DNA of 64,000 nucleotides, taken from assembly GCF_017355955.1 (NCBI RefSeq), contig NZ_JAFFID010000001.1, forward strand, positions 248,001 to 312,000. Reading direction: 5' to 3'. Below, piece after piece: positions 1 through 7,657 of this stretch (position 1 is its first letter; every line of letters begins with the position of its first letter). The notes under the pieces are model-generated. The model made no database searches. It was not told where the DNA came from and saw nothing but the letters and a program-made list of their open reading frames with translations. This stretch comes from Sabulibacter ruber (GTDB lineage: Bacteria; Bacteroidota; Bacteroidia; Cytophagales; Hymenobacteraceae). Position numbers and translations under genes: made by a program.

Positions 1-451
1 ACTGGAAAATACAGGCGTACACCGCCTCAAAGCTGTCGCGGCGGGTGATCTGGTGGAATCGCTCGCGGTCCAGCGAATCAAGGCTGATGTTGATTTTCCG
101 GATGCCGATTTCCTTCAGCGCCTGTATGTGCTTCTTTGACAGCGTGCCGTTGGTGGTAATGGTGATTTCCTCCAGCCCCGGTATCTGGCTTAGTTTTCGT
201 AAAAAAGGGATAATCCCGGCCCGTACAAACGGCTCGCCGCCCGTAATCCTGATCTTGTTCACGCCAAGGCTGCAAAAGAGCGCCGAGAGCTGGTACAGTT
301 CCTCAAACGACAACAGTTCCTGGCGCGCGGCAAAATCCATTCCTTCCTCTGGCATGCAGTAATAGCACCGGAAGTTGCACCGGTCAGTGACCGAGAGCCG
401 CAGGTACGTCAATTGCCGGCCGTATTTATCTATCAACAAGGGTTTGCTCAT
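1..451 (-). CDS. moaA: GTP 3',8-cyclase MoaA (N-terminal part, cut by window edge)
   Basis: Radical-SAM enzyme that starts molybdopterin synthesis from GTP. Reading down from the ATG at 451 gives MSKPLLIDKYGRQLTYLRLS and then the radical-SAM cluster motif CxxxCxxC at C25, C29 and C32 (VTDRCNFRCYYCMPEEG), followed by the SAM-binding ITGGEP segment near residue 70. About 150 codons are visible with no stop; the rest, including the second 4Fe-4S cluster region, lies left of position 1. It starts 8 bp after the moaE stop, so it is very likely co-transcribed with moaD and moaE and with the molybdenum hydroxylase upstream. Confidence 0.93.
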   Translation of the reverse strand, partial: MSKPLLIDKYGRQLTYLRLSVTDRCNFRCYYCMPEEGMDFAARQELLSFEELYQLSALFCSLGVNKIRITGGEPFVRAGIIPFLRKLSQIPGLEEITITTNGTLSKKHIQALKEIGIRKINISLDSLDRERFHQITRRDSFEAVYACIFQ

Positions 452-459
452 GGTTGGAA

Positions 460-870
460 TTAGGGGTGGGCATTAACCCAAACGCTGTTGTCCTGGTAAT
501 ATTCTTTCTTCCAGATGGGAACGGTTTTCTTCAGCTCGTCAATCAGGAACCGGCAGGCGGTAAATGCGGCATCACGGTGCGCTGAGGCCACGCCAATGAT
601 CACCACCGGCTCGCCCACCAGTTTCTCGCCCACGGCGTGCAGCATCACCAGTTTCTCAATGGGCCACTGTTGTTGGGCCGCCTCGGCTATTTTCTGCATT
701 TCCTTCAGGGCCATGGGCGCGTAGGCCTCAAAGACCAGTTTCGTTACTTCCTTGCCCTGGGCGTGGTCCCGGACGGTACCGATGAAAATATCAATGCCGC
801 CAGCGCTGGGAGATTGCAGGTAATGGTAGGCTTCTGTGACATCAACCTCTTCAACTAGTTTAATCAGCAT
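460..870 (-). CDS. moaE: Molybdopterin synthase catalytic subunit MoaE
   Basis: Large subunit of molybdopterin synthase; it uses the thiocarboxylate on MoaD to put the dithiolene sulfurs into precursor Z. The protein has the family signature GGIDIFIGTVRDHAQGK near the N-terminus, the SAHRDAAFTACRFLID core and the catalytic-lysine region KKTVPIWKKE near the C-terminus. I chose the ATG at 870 (MLIKLVEEVDV) because a GGAGG lies about 13 nt before it. A GTG at 891 would add seven residues and overlap moaD, but nothing like a ribosome site precedes it. Gaps of about 10 bp to moaD and 8 bp to moaA indicate an operon. Confidence 0.93.
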   Translation of the reverse strand: MLIKLVEEVDVTEAYHYLQSPSAGGIDIFIGTVRDHAQGKEVTKLVFEAYAPMALKEMQKIAEAAQQQWPIEKLVMLHAVGEKLVGEPVVIIGVASAHRDAAFTACRFLIDELKKTVPIWKKEYYQDNSVWVNAHP

Positions 871-880
871 GGTGTAAAAA

Positions 881-1120
881 TTAACCTCCACTCACGGGCG
901 GAATCAGCGCCACTTCCTGCCCGGGTTGTAAGGGTTGATCATCATCGGCATACTCGCTGTCTACGGCAACGGCCAGCGAACTAAGTTTACCCATTGCCGG
1001 GTATTGGCCCGCCAGCCAAGCTTTCAGTTGGCCCACCGTCTGGATTGTTTCCTCAGGTTTTATTTTCAAGGTGCCGCTCCCCACTATCTCTCTTGTGATC
1101 CCAAACAGCAGGATTTCCAT
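881..1120 (-). CDS. moaD: Molybdopterin synthase sulfur carrier subunit MoaD
   Basis: Small ubiquitin-fold sulfur carrier. It is about 79 residues, normal for the family, and ends in the diagnostic double glycine (IPPVSGG) whose last Gly becomes the thiocarboxylate. The ATG at 1120 (MEILLFGITREIVG) is preferred over a TTG at 1126. It is followed directly by moaE. A 385-bp gap separates it from paoC upstream. Confidence 0.9.
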   Translation of the reverse strand: MEILLFGITREIVGSGTLKIKPEETIQTVGQLKAWLAGQYPAMGKLSSLAVAVDSEYADDDQPLQPGQEVALIPPVSGG

Positions 1121-1205
1121 ATTCAATACTCTAAAATGTTCCGGCCAAGCCGCTCATGCAGGCAGTCCGGTGCTAAAACTACTTCTCTTTTTCCCTTGAA
1201 CCAAA

Positions 1206-1254
1206 AGTAAGGTCAATTGAATGAACAACTCTGTAGAAGTAAGGTCAATTGAAT
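1206..1254. repeat. 17-bp direct repeat before moaD
   Basis: AGTAAGGTCAATTGAAT occurs at 1206-1222 and again at 1238-1254. The 32-bp period is about three helical turns, so both copies would face the same side of the DNA. They lie about 90-135 bp upstream of the moaD start. An activator site is possible but unproven. Confidence 0.45.
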
Positions 1255-1455
1255 TTACGGATTATATAAAGAATTGAGAAAATTAGCACCGGAAGCCTGG
1301 TTCATGCACCTACGGAAAAGCAGGGTTGGTGTTGCTTTAGGGTTACTTGGTTAGATGAAGCTTTAGTATGCTTAGATTCAGGTAAATTGATAAAGGCTAA
1401 TTAGTTATCATTTAATGTTTTCTTATTCAACTTACAAGCATCTGAAAGGGAAAGA

Positions 1456-1499
1456 ACCCGTTTCTCTGCTGCTTTTTATAAAACAGCAGAGAAACGGGT
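1456..1499. repeat. Intergenic palindrome, long-stem copy, after paoC
   Basis: Perfect 16-bp arms: ACCCGTTTCTCTGCTG (1456-1471) and its complement (1484-1499) around a 12-nt loop. It lies 6 bp after the paoC stop, so it probably acts as an mRNA 3'-end stem. The outer sequence AGAACCCGTTT is shared with the copies at 5436 and 40190. Confidence 0.75.
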
Positions 1500-1505
1500 A
1501 AAGAG

Positions 1506-3725
1506 TTACATAAGCATGTCCAAGGTGATGGGAAGTCTTCTGATCCGTTTGCCGGTAGCATGAAAGACCGCATTGGCAATGGCCGGGGCCACGCTCACAA
1601 TCCCGATTTCACCTAATCCTTTAGCGCCCAGGGGATTCACTATTTCGTCCTTCTCCTCCACAAAGATGACATCGGTCTCAGGAATGTCGGCGTTCACGGG
1701 CAGGTGGTATTTGTCCAGGTCATGGTTGATGAAGCGGCCCAGGTGGTTGTCCATGACCGTGTGTTCCTCTAAAGCGCACCCAATGCCCCAGACGGTACCG
1801 CCCAGAATCTGACTTCGGGCCGTTTTGGGGTTGATGATTTTACCTCCCGCAATGGCACTCACCAGCCGGGTAACCTTCACGGTTCCCAGATCTTCGTCTA
1901 CCTGCACTTCGGCAAAGGTAGCTGAATGAGAGTAGCTGGAGTATTTCTGTTGCTCTTTGGCGGGTTTGGCAGACACTTCCGCTTCTAATGGTTTTCCTTC
2001 ATTCAGTGCCAAAACCTCCAGAAGCGGGACAGACTGAGCTGGAGCCTCGGACAAGAACATCCGTCCGTTCGCAAAAGAAATCTCTTCTGGTTTGGCGTCT
2101 TTGAAGATCTCATGCCCATTTTTCTGTGCCACTTTCAGGAGTTCTTCCTGTAGTTTCTCGCATACCTGCTTCACCGCTGATCCTACCGAGGAAACAGTCC
2201 AGGAACCGCCTTCCAGCGGAGATTTAGGTAACGAAGAATCACCTAATTTAAAGGAGACATCCTCAATGGGTAAACCCATGGTTTCAGCGGCAATCTGGGT
2301 CATGACGGTGTAGGTTCCGGTGCCGATGTCGGCGGTGGCGCAGCTTACCTCTAGTTTTCCCTCTGGCGAAAGCACTGCCTTGGCGGCGGCTTCCTTCTGC
2401 TTGGCTTCCCAACCCCCGTGGGCCATTCCCCAGCCTATGAGCTGATGCCCTTTCTTCATTGATCGAGGCGCCATTTTCCGGTTGGCCCACCCAAACCGCT
2501 CCGCACCCTGGCGGTAGCACTCTTTCAGTTCCTTGCTGGAGAAGGGCTTGCCTTCGTTATAATCAGTGTCAGTGTAGTTTTTCAACCGGAACTCCAAGGG
2601 ATCCAGGCCAGCTTTGTAGGCCATTTCGTCTATGGCAATCTCCAGGGCAAAGGTGCCGGTGGTACCACCGGGAGCCCGCATGTCTAAGGGAGTGTACACA
2701 TCCAGGCTCACCAGTTGGTGGCTTACCTGCACGTTGTCGCAGTGGTAAAGCACGCCGGGCCAAATGACCACGTCTTCGTTGTAATCCTCAAACGTGGACG
2801 TCTCCCCGAAGGCATTGTGCTGAATAGCCTGCAGCTTTCCGTCTGGAGAGGCTCCCATGGCGATGCGCTGCGCGGTGGTAGGCCGATGCCCAAACGAAAA
2901 CATCTGTTGCCGGGTGAGCACCACTTTGACCGGTCTTTTCAGTTCCCGAGCAGCCAACACCGCCAAAAAAAGCTGGTACTGTGGCCGAAGCCCCGAACCG
3001 AATGCGCCGCCTACGAACGGAGAATAGACCTGCACCTTTTCCTTAGGTACTCCAAAAGCATTGGAGATGTATTCCTGGCTGTTCTGCACTCCCTGTATTT
3101 TGTCATAGATGATGAGGGAGCCGTCTTCCTGCCAGATAGCAATGGAAGCGTGCATTTCAATGGGGTTATGGTGCTGCGCTGTATGCGAGTAGACTTCCTC
3201 CAGTTGTAGCTCTGCCGCGGCAAACGCCTGCTCGGCATCGCCCCGCGGGTCTGGTGGGGGCGTGGATTTATACTTTTTAGGTTTATAGGCATTGGATATG
3301 TTCGCCTCAAAATCCGTGGAATGAGGCTCACGTTCGTATTCCACTTTCACCAGCAGGGCGGCGTAACGGGCCAGTTCAAAAGTTTCTGCCACCACCAGCG
3401 CAATGGGCTGCATGCTGAACAGAATCTTGTCACTGTTAAGTGGCCGGAAAGGGGAGCCCGGCGGCGAGTCTTCGTCCTGGTAGTGTTTGTCCAGCCAGGT
3501 GTACCCGGGCCGGTTTTCATGGGTAAATACCTCCAGCACCCCCTCCAAAGCCAGCGCCTCAGAGGTGTCTATGCTTTTAATTCTGCCTTTGGCAATGGCG
3601 CTGTTCACCACCACCCCGTGCACGAGATTGGGGGCGTCAAACTCGGCGGCGTACTTGGCGGTGCCCGTTACTTTGGCGTGGCCGTCTACCCGGTTGGCGG
3701 GTTTGCCTGTATAATTCTCTTTCAT
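1506..3725 (-). CDS. paoC: Molybdenum-cofactor-binding subunit of an aldehyde oxidoreductase (PaoC/YagR type)
   Basis: Catalytic large subunit of a three-protein xanthine-oxidase-family hydroxylase. The 739 residues match the short PaoC/YagR branch, not the roughly 1300-residue fused enzymes. Visible features are the N-terminal hammerhead domain (VDGHAKVTGTAKYAAEFD), the molybdopterin-binding FVGGAFGSG and MRAPGGTTGTFALE segments, and the C-terminal GAKGLGEIG in which E706 would be the catalytic glutamate. There is no Tat or Sec signal. The start codon overlaps the paoB stop by 4 bp (ATGA), so the two are translationally coupled. The substrate is unknown; aromatic and aliphatic aldehydes are used by the E. 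coli homologue. Confidence 0.88.
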   Translation of the reverse strand: MKENYTGKPANRVDGHAKVTGTAKYAAEFDAPNLVHGVVVNSAIAKGRIKSIDTSEALALEGVLEVFTHENRPGYTWLDKHYQDEDSPPGSPFRPLNSDKILFSMQPIALVVAETFELARYAALLVKVEYEREPHSTDFEANISNAYKPKKYKSTPPPDPRGDAEQAFAAAELQLEEVYSHTAQHHNPIEMHASIAIWQEDGSLIIYDKIQGVQNSQEYISNAFGVPKEKVQVYSPFVGGAFGSGLRPQYQLFLAVLAARELKRPVKVVLTRQQMFSFGHRPTTAQRIAMGASPDGKLQAIQHNAFGETSTFEDYNEDVVIWPGVLYHCDNVQVSHQLVSLDVYTPLDMRAPGGTTGTFALEIAIDEMAYKAGLDPLEFRLKNYTDTDYNEGKPFSSKELKECYRQGAERFGWANRKMAPRSMKKGHQLIGWGMAHGGWEAKQKEAAAKAVLSPEGKLEVSCATADIGTGTYTVMTQIAAETMGLPIEDVSFKLGDSSLPKSPLEGGSWTVSSVGSAVKQVCEKLQEELLKVAQKNGHEIFKDAKPEEISFANGRMFLSEAPAQSVPLLEVLALNEGKPLEAEVSAKPAKEQQKYSSYSHSATFAEVQVDEDLGTVKVTRLVSAIAGGKIINPKTARSQILGGTVWGIGCALEEHTVMDNHLGRFINHDLDKYHLPVNADIPETDVIFVEEKDEIVNPLGAKGLGEIGIVSVAPAIANAVFHATGKRIRRLPITLDMLM

Positions 3726-4714
3726 GATGTCGGTTCCATTTTGGTAGCTTGTTCCAGGGCCCGCACAATGGCGCGCTTGGCTAATTCTACTTTAAAGGTG
3801 TTGTCGCCGTAGCCTTTGGCTCCCAGTAGGTAGGCCTCGGCTACCCGCCGGAAGTTTTCTGTTGTCGCTTCCTTGCCCCGCAGGAAGGCTTCGGCTTCGG
3901 GCACTCGCCACGGTTTGTGCGCCACTCCGCCCAAGGCAATGCGGGCTTCTTTGATGATAGAACCCTCCAGGTCCAGCGCCGCCGCTACCGATACCAAAGC
4001 AAAGGCGTAAGATGCGCGGTCTCTCAGTTTCAGGTAAGTATAGTGCTGGGCAAACCCTTGGGCGGGAAGGTCAATGGCGGTGATGATCTCGTCGGGCTGC
4101 AGATTGGAGTCCAGGTGCGGGTTATCACCAGGCAGGCGATGGAACTCCGCAAAAGGAATGGGTCTTTCGCCCTGTGGCCCTTTCACCCGTACGGTAGCTT
4201 CCAGCGCCGCCAGGGCAACGCACATATCCGATGGGTGGGTGGCAATGCAGTGCTCACTGGTACCCAGAATGGCTAAATCGCGGTTATAGCCTTCAATGGC
4301 CGAGCAGCCCGAGCCAGGCTCCCGCTTGTTGCACGGGGTCTGGGTATCATAAAAGTAGTAGCAGCGGGTGCGCTGCAGCAGATTGCCGCCATTGGTAGCC
4401 ATGTTGCGCAACTGAGCGGTGGCCCCCGCCAGAATAGCGTGCGACAGCAGCGGGTACCGGGTTTCTACCAGTTCATGGTAGGCGGTATCGGCATTGGTGA
4501 CCAGGGCGCCTAAGCGTATACCACCCTCTTCGGTTTCTTCAATGGTATTGAGGGCTATTTTGGTGATGTCTACCAAGTGGCTCGGGCTCATGACATCAAT
4601 CTTCATCAAGTCCAGCAGGTTGGTGCCGCCGGCTATGAATTTGGCCCCTTCGGCGGAAACTTCCTGCACGGCGCTGTCCACGTCCTGTACCTGGGTAAAG
4701 GTGAATGGTCTCAT
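3722..4714 (-). CDS. paoB: FAD-binding subunit of the aldehyde oxidoreductase (PaoB/YagS type)
   Basis: Passes electrons to FAD within the PaoABC complex. About 330 residues from the ATG at 4714 (MRPFTFTQVQDVDSAV); the frame stays open upstream to 4888, but that stretch is out-of-frame paoA sequence. FAD-binding segments are AEGAKFIAGGTNLLDLMK and the ATNGGNLLQRTRC region. Four cysteines lie in an insertion of about 40 residues (RTRC, TPCNK, GSGC, EHC). This is the arrangement that holds an extra 4Fe-4S cluster in E. coli PaoB, so the same is expected here. The start overlaps the paoA stop by 4 bp and the stop overlaps the paoC start by 4 bp. Confidence 0.88.
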   Translation of the reverse strand: MRPFTFTQVQDVDSAVQEVSAEGAKFIAGGTNLLDLMKIDVMSPSHLVDITKIALNTIEETEEGGIRLGALVTNADTAYHELVETRYPLLSHAILAGATAQLRNMATNGGNLLQRTRCYYFYDTQTPCNKREPGSGCSAIEGYNRDLAILGTSEHCIATHPSDMCVALAALEATVRVKGPQGERPIPFAEFHRLPGDNPHLDSNLQPDEIITAIDLPAQGFAQHYTYLKLRDRASYAFALVSVAAALDLEGSIIKEARIALGGVAHKPWRVPEAEAFLRGKEATTENFRRVAEAYLLGAKGYGDNTFKVELAKRAIVRALEQATKMEPTS

Positions 4715-5238
4715 AGTCCGGTTCTCCTTTCCAGCGCTTCCTGCGCCACTTGAACAATGTTGGCGTAAGCCCCGCATCTGCAGATATTTCCGCTCATCAG
4801 GTCTTTGATGTCGTCCAGGGTTTTGGCTTTGCCTTCGTTCACCAAACCAATGACTGAACAGATCTGGCCCGGAGTGCAGTAGCCACACTGGAACGCATCA
4901 TGTTCAATGAAGGCTTGCTGTACCGGGTGCAACTCTCCGTCTTTGGCAAGCCCCTCCACGGTGGTGATTTCCTTGCCTTCCTGCATTACGGCCAGGGTAA
5001 GGCAGGAATTAATGCGTTTGCCGTCCAGCAAGATGGTGCAGGCGCCGCACTGGCCATGGTCGCAGCCTTTTTTGGTACCGGTAAGGTGAAGGTATTCGCG
5101 CAAGGCATCCAGCACGGAGGTCCAGGGAGCCAGTTGTAGTTGGTGTTCGGTGCCGTTCACCGTAAGGGTGACCGTACGGGTTTGGGGGAGGGTAGGCCGG
5201 GTGACTTCCGCGGTGCCCACCGCATTTTCTTTGTTCAT
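4711..5238 (-). CDS. paoA: 2Fe-2S subunit of the aldehyde oxidoreductase (PaoA/YagT type)
   Basis: Small electron-transfer subunit of 175 residues. It contains the plant-ferredoxin-type cluster motif (CDHGQCGACTILLDGKRINSC) and the second all-helical cluster domain (CGYCTPGQ, then NICRCGAY). Unlike E. coli PaoA it has no twin-arginine signal: the N-terminus MNKENAVGTAEVTRP is short and hydrophilic, so this complex is probably cytoplasmic. It is the first of three overlapping genes. The 270 bp before it hold a strong palindrome at 5436-5483. Confidence 0.88.
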   Translation of the reverse strand: MNKENAVGTAEVTRPTLPQTRTVTLTVNGTEHQLQLAPWTSVLDALREYLHLTGTKKGCDHGQCGACTILLDGKRINSCLTLAVMQEGKEITTVEGLAKDGELHPVQQAFIEHDAFQCGYCTPGQICSVIGLVNEGKAKTLDDIKDLMSGNICRCGAYANIVQVAQEALERRTGL

Positions 5239-5435
5239 GGAGCTTCTGGTTGAACAGGTAAAACTTCCTTTTTGTAGCCAACCGCTTGGCTGATTGATAG
5301 ATAAACCCCACGAACGAATTAACGCTGCTCCAACTTCACCAGCAGGAAGATGCCTGCTTCCAATCCTAATGGTACGGGTGCCATTGAATTTAAGTTAGAG
5401 AGCGGTGCGTATTTATACGATAGGCCAAACAGGAA

Positions 5436-5483
5436 GAACCCGTTTAGAGCCTGTTTTGCTGAAAACAGGCTCTAAACGGGTTC
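5436..5483. repeat. Intergenic palindrome, perfect 22-bp stem
   Basis: Arms 5436-5457 and 5462-5483 are exact complements with a GCTG loop. The core reads GAGCCTGTTTT / AAAACAGGCTC and the outer part AACCCGTTT / AAACGGGTT. It lies 30 bp after the mocA-like gene, ahead of paoA, so it may end or stabilise the xdhC-mocA transcript. Confidence 0.8.
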
Positions 5484-5512
5484 ATTCAAGGGAAACCAGG
5501 AGAAACCAGGTT

Positions 5513-6115
5513 TTACTCGTTTTCCTCCATCTGCTGCAGGGCAGCATAATCTGAAGGGGTGTCTATGTCAATTGCTCCTTTGAGGAAGGGAATGGAAGCG
5601 ACTTTTTCGGGGTGTTGGGCGAGAAGTTTCTTGGCTCCTTCCTGGCCTTTAAGCTGCTGAAGCTCGGGAAAGAATTCTTTTGTAAAGAGCACCGGTGCTC
5701 CCAGGGTATCCTGGTAAGAACAAGCCACTATTGACTTGCCGGTCTCTTCCTGCACCTGTATCATCTTCTTCAGGAGGGCTGCCTCCACAAACGGCTGGTC
5801 AGACAGCAGGAAGACGACTGCTTCCAGTTCAGGCTCAATTCTGAGTACCTCGGTTAAGCCCACCCGGATTGAGGAAGCCATGCCTTCGGCCCAACCTGGA
5901 TTATGTAGGAAAAGAACCTCAAACGGTTCCAAGGTAGGTCTTATCTGTTCTGCATTAGCTCCTAACACCACAACTACCAGGCACTGTTTAGCATCAACGG
6001 CTGCTTTGATGGTCCGCTGCAACAAGGTCTGGCCCTGAAAGGTAAGTTGCTGCTTTGCTTGACCTAACCTGGAGGAAGAGCCTGCGGCTAAGATGATTAT
6101 ACCGGTTTTTGCCAT
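5513..6115 (-). CDS. mocA: Molybdenum cofactor cytidylyltransferase-like protein (MocA/MobA family)
   Basis: Nucleotidyltransferase that is expected to attach CMP to molybdopterin, giving the cofactor form used by PaoABC-type enzymes. The 200 residues begin with the nucleotide-binding motif ILAAGSSSRLGQAKQQLTF. They also contain NPGWAEGMASSI and the FLLSDQPFV metal-binding segment, which is closer to MocA than to MobA. It starts only 3 bp after the xdhC stop. Its place beside xdhC and paoABC supports the cofactor role; GMP transfer cannot be excluded from sequence alone. Confidence 0.82.
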   Translation of the reverse strand: MAKTGIIILAAGSSSRLGQAKQQLTFQGQTLLQRTIKAAVDAKQCLVVVVLGANAEQIRPTLEPFEVLFLHNPGWAEGMASSIRVGLTEVLRIEPELEAVVFLLSDQPFVEAALLKKMIQVQEETGKSIVACSYQDTLGAPVLFTKEFFPELQQLKGQEGAKKLLAQHPEKVASIPFLKGAIDIDTPSDYAALQQMEENE

Positions 6116-6118
6116 AAA

Positions 6119-7273
6119 CTAGGAGAGGAGGGCAGCGGGTTTATCAGGAACAGAGCCGGAGTGAATGCTTTGCTGTCTTTCCCGCAAATAACCTCCATTT
6201 CGGTTACTGAACACGGCTTTGATCTCGGCCAGCACAGATAAGGCAATTTCTTCTGAGGTTTCCGCCCCAAGGTCCAGTCCGGTAGGGCCGTAGAGGATCT
6301 TCCTTTGCTCTTCTGTAAGCGGAGTGCCTGTTTCCTGTAGTTCGTCTACCAATCGTTCCAGTTTCTTTTTAGGGCCCAGCACTCCTATGTAGGAAGGCTG
6401 CAGCGGAAGCAGGTTCCGGAGCATAGCTAAGTCATAGTTGTAGTTATGCGTCATAAGCAGAAAGGCGGTTCTATGGTCAACCTGAACCTGCTCCAGTACC
6501 TGATCTGGTTTGGAAATAAGTACCTTTTGCGCGGAGGGGAAGCGATCCGGGGTAGCGTAATTGGCTCTGCCGTCTACCACGGTGGTATGCCAGCCCAAGG
6601 CTTGCGCCATGTGCACCAGGGGCATCACATCATTGCCCGCCCCGCACACTACCAGCGAGATAGAAGGAGGAAGATATTCAATGAAACCTGTCAATTCATG
6701 CTCAGCGGGGAAGGTCTGGAAAGAGGAAGCGCCCTGCTCCAGCGCCGCCCGGGCATGTTGCAGCATCTCTGAGTTTAACTCAACCGAAGGGGCGCTGCCC
6801 ATTTGCGAACCATCCTCGGTTAAGAACAGGCAGGTGCCGGGCTGGTGCCCCCGTCGGTTTTCCATCGAGAAAAGGGTTATTAGCACGCCGCTTCTTCTCT
6901 GGGAAACCAGGTGCTGCAGGAAAACCATCGGATTATTGGGGTCCTGCGGGTCTATGGGTTCAATCAAGATATGGATGATACCGTTGCAGCCTAAGCCCAC
7001 TCCCAGTTTGGAGTCATCATCGTCCATTGTGTCATATTTCACCAAACTGGGGGTGCCTTGCACCATGGCCAGGCGGGCTTTGCGCAGGGCATCGCCTTCC
7101 AGGCAGCCGCCGCTGATGGCTCCGGTCAGATGTCCTTCCTCAGACACCAGCATGCGGGCGCCGGGTCGGCGGTAAGAGGAGCCTTCTACGTGCACCACCG
7201 TTGCCAGGGCCGTTTTCAGGCCGTTTTGCTGGTGTTTTGCATAAACGGCCACTATTTCCTGTATTTCCTTCAT
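6119..7273 (-). CDS. xdhC: XdhC/CoxI-family molybdenum cofactor chaperone
   Basis: Proteins of this family bind molybdopterin, protect it, help add the terminal sulfur and insert it into xanthine-oxidase-family enzymes. The 384 residues from the ATG at 7273 (MKEIQEIVAVYAKHQ) have the N-terminal XdhC domain (GSSYRRPGARMLV, AISGGCLEGD) and a C-terminal Rossmann fold (VVCGAGNDVMPLVHMA, then GVLGPKKKLERL). The frame is open further upstream, but that extension is basic and unlike the family. It is the first gene of the molybdenum island. Confidence 0.87.
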   Translation of the reverse strand: MKEIQEIVAVYAKHQQNGLKTALATVVHVEGSSYRRPGARMLVSEEGHLTGAISGGCLEGDALRKARLAMVQGTPSLVKYDTMDDDDSKLGVGLGCNGIIHILIEPIDPQDPNNPMVFLQHLVSQRRSGVLITLFSMENRRGHQPGTCLFLTEDGSQMGSAPSVELNSEMLQHARAALEQGASSFQTFPAEHELTGFIEYLPPSISLVVCGAGNDVMPLVHMAQALGWHTTVVDGRANYATPDRFPSAQKVLISKPDQVLEQVQVDHRTAFLLMTHNYNYDLAMLRNLLPLQPSYIGVLGPKKKLERLVDELQETGTPLTEEQRKILYGPTGLDLGAETSEEIALSVLAEIKAVFSNRNGGYLRERQQSIHSGSVPDKPAALLS

Positions 7274-7657
7274 AAAGCAGAATTGCGAGGTCTTCAGGTG
7301 TTCTACTACTGAGCTTCTTTTTGGTTTCCGGGGTGAGCAACCCCATCGGATCAGGCTTCTTTTAGACCTCCTCCTGAAAAGAGGCTCCAACTTACAAGAG
7401 AAAGAACGGAAACCAAAGTTTTAGATCCCTGGAGAGAGTAGCCGGTTATCTCTTTTCTTCTTAAATTAAGGTGGTAGCGGAAAGGAAAAGGATAGAGGGA
7501 CACCGGGCCTGCCTGGTACTGCATCAATGGCATCCCGCCAGAGAAAAGCTAATATAGAAGATCAAGAATATAGGCTACTTTTAATAAAATAGCCAAAACC
7601 TGTGTGACGCTTGTTCTAAAATCTTACCTTTAGTTCGGGATAAAATCTTACAGAGCT
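7274..7657. other. Divergent intergenic region, xdhC / histidine kinase
   Basis: About 385 bp between two divergent starts, so it must hold promoters for both sides. TACCTTTA at 7625-7632 resembles a Bacteroidota -7 box for the kinase, but no TTG is spaced correctly upstream. I see no repeats or operators. Confidence 0.5.

Larger units (their letters stand above)
1121..1505. other. Gap between paoC and moaD
   Basis: About 385 bp without a gene. It holds a 17-bp direct repeat (AGTAAGGTCAATTGAAT at 1206-1222 and 1238-1254, 32 bp apart) and a 16-bp perfect hairpin at 1456-1499. I see no clear promoter for moaD, which could be read through from paoC or started here. Confidence 0.6.

Noticed and set aside
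7351..7533. 60-codon minus-strand frame upstream of xdhC
   Set aside because: No ribosome site, no hydrophobic pattern or homology I can recognise; probably part of the xdhC leader region.
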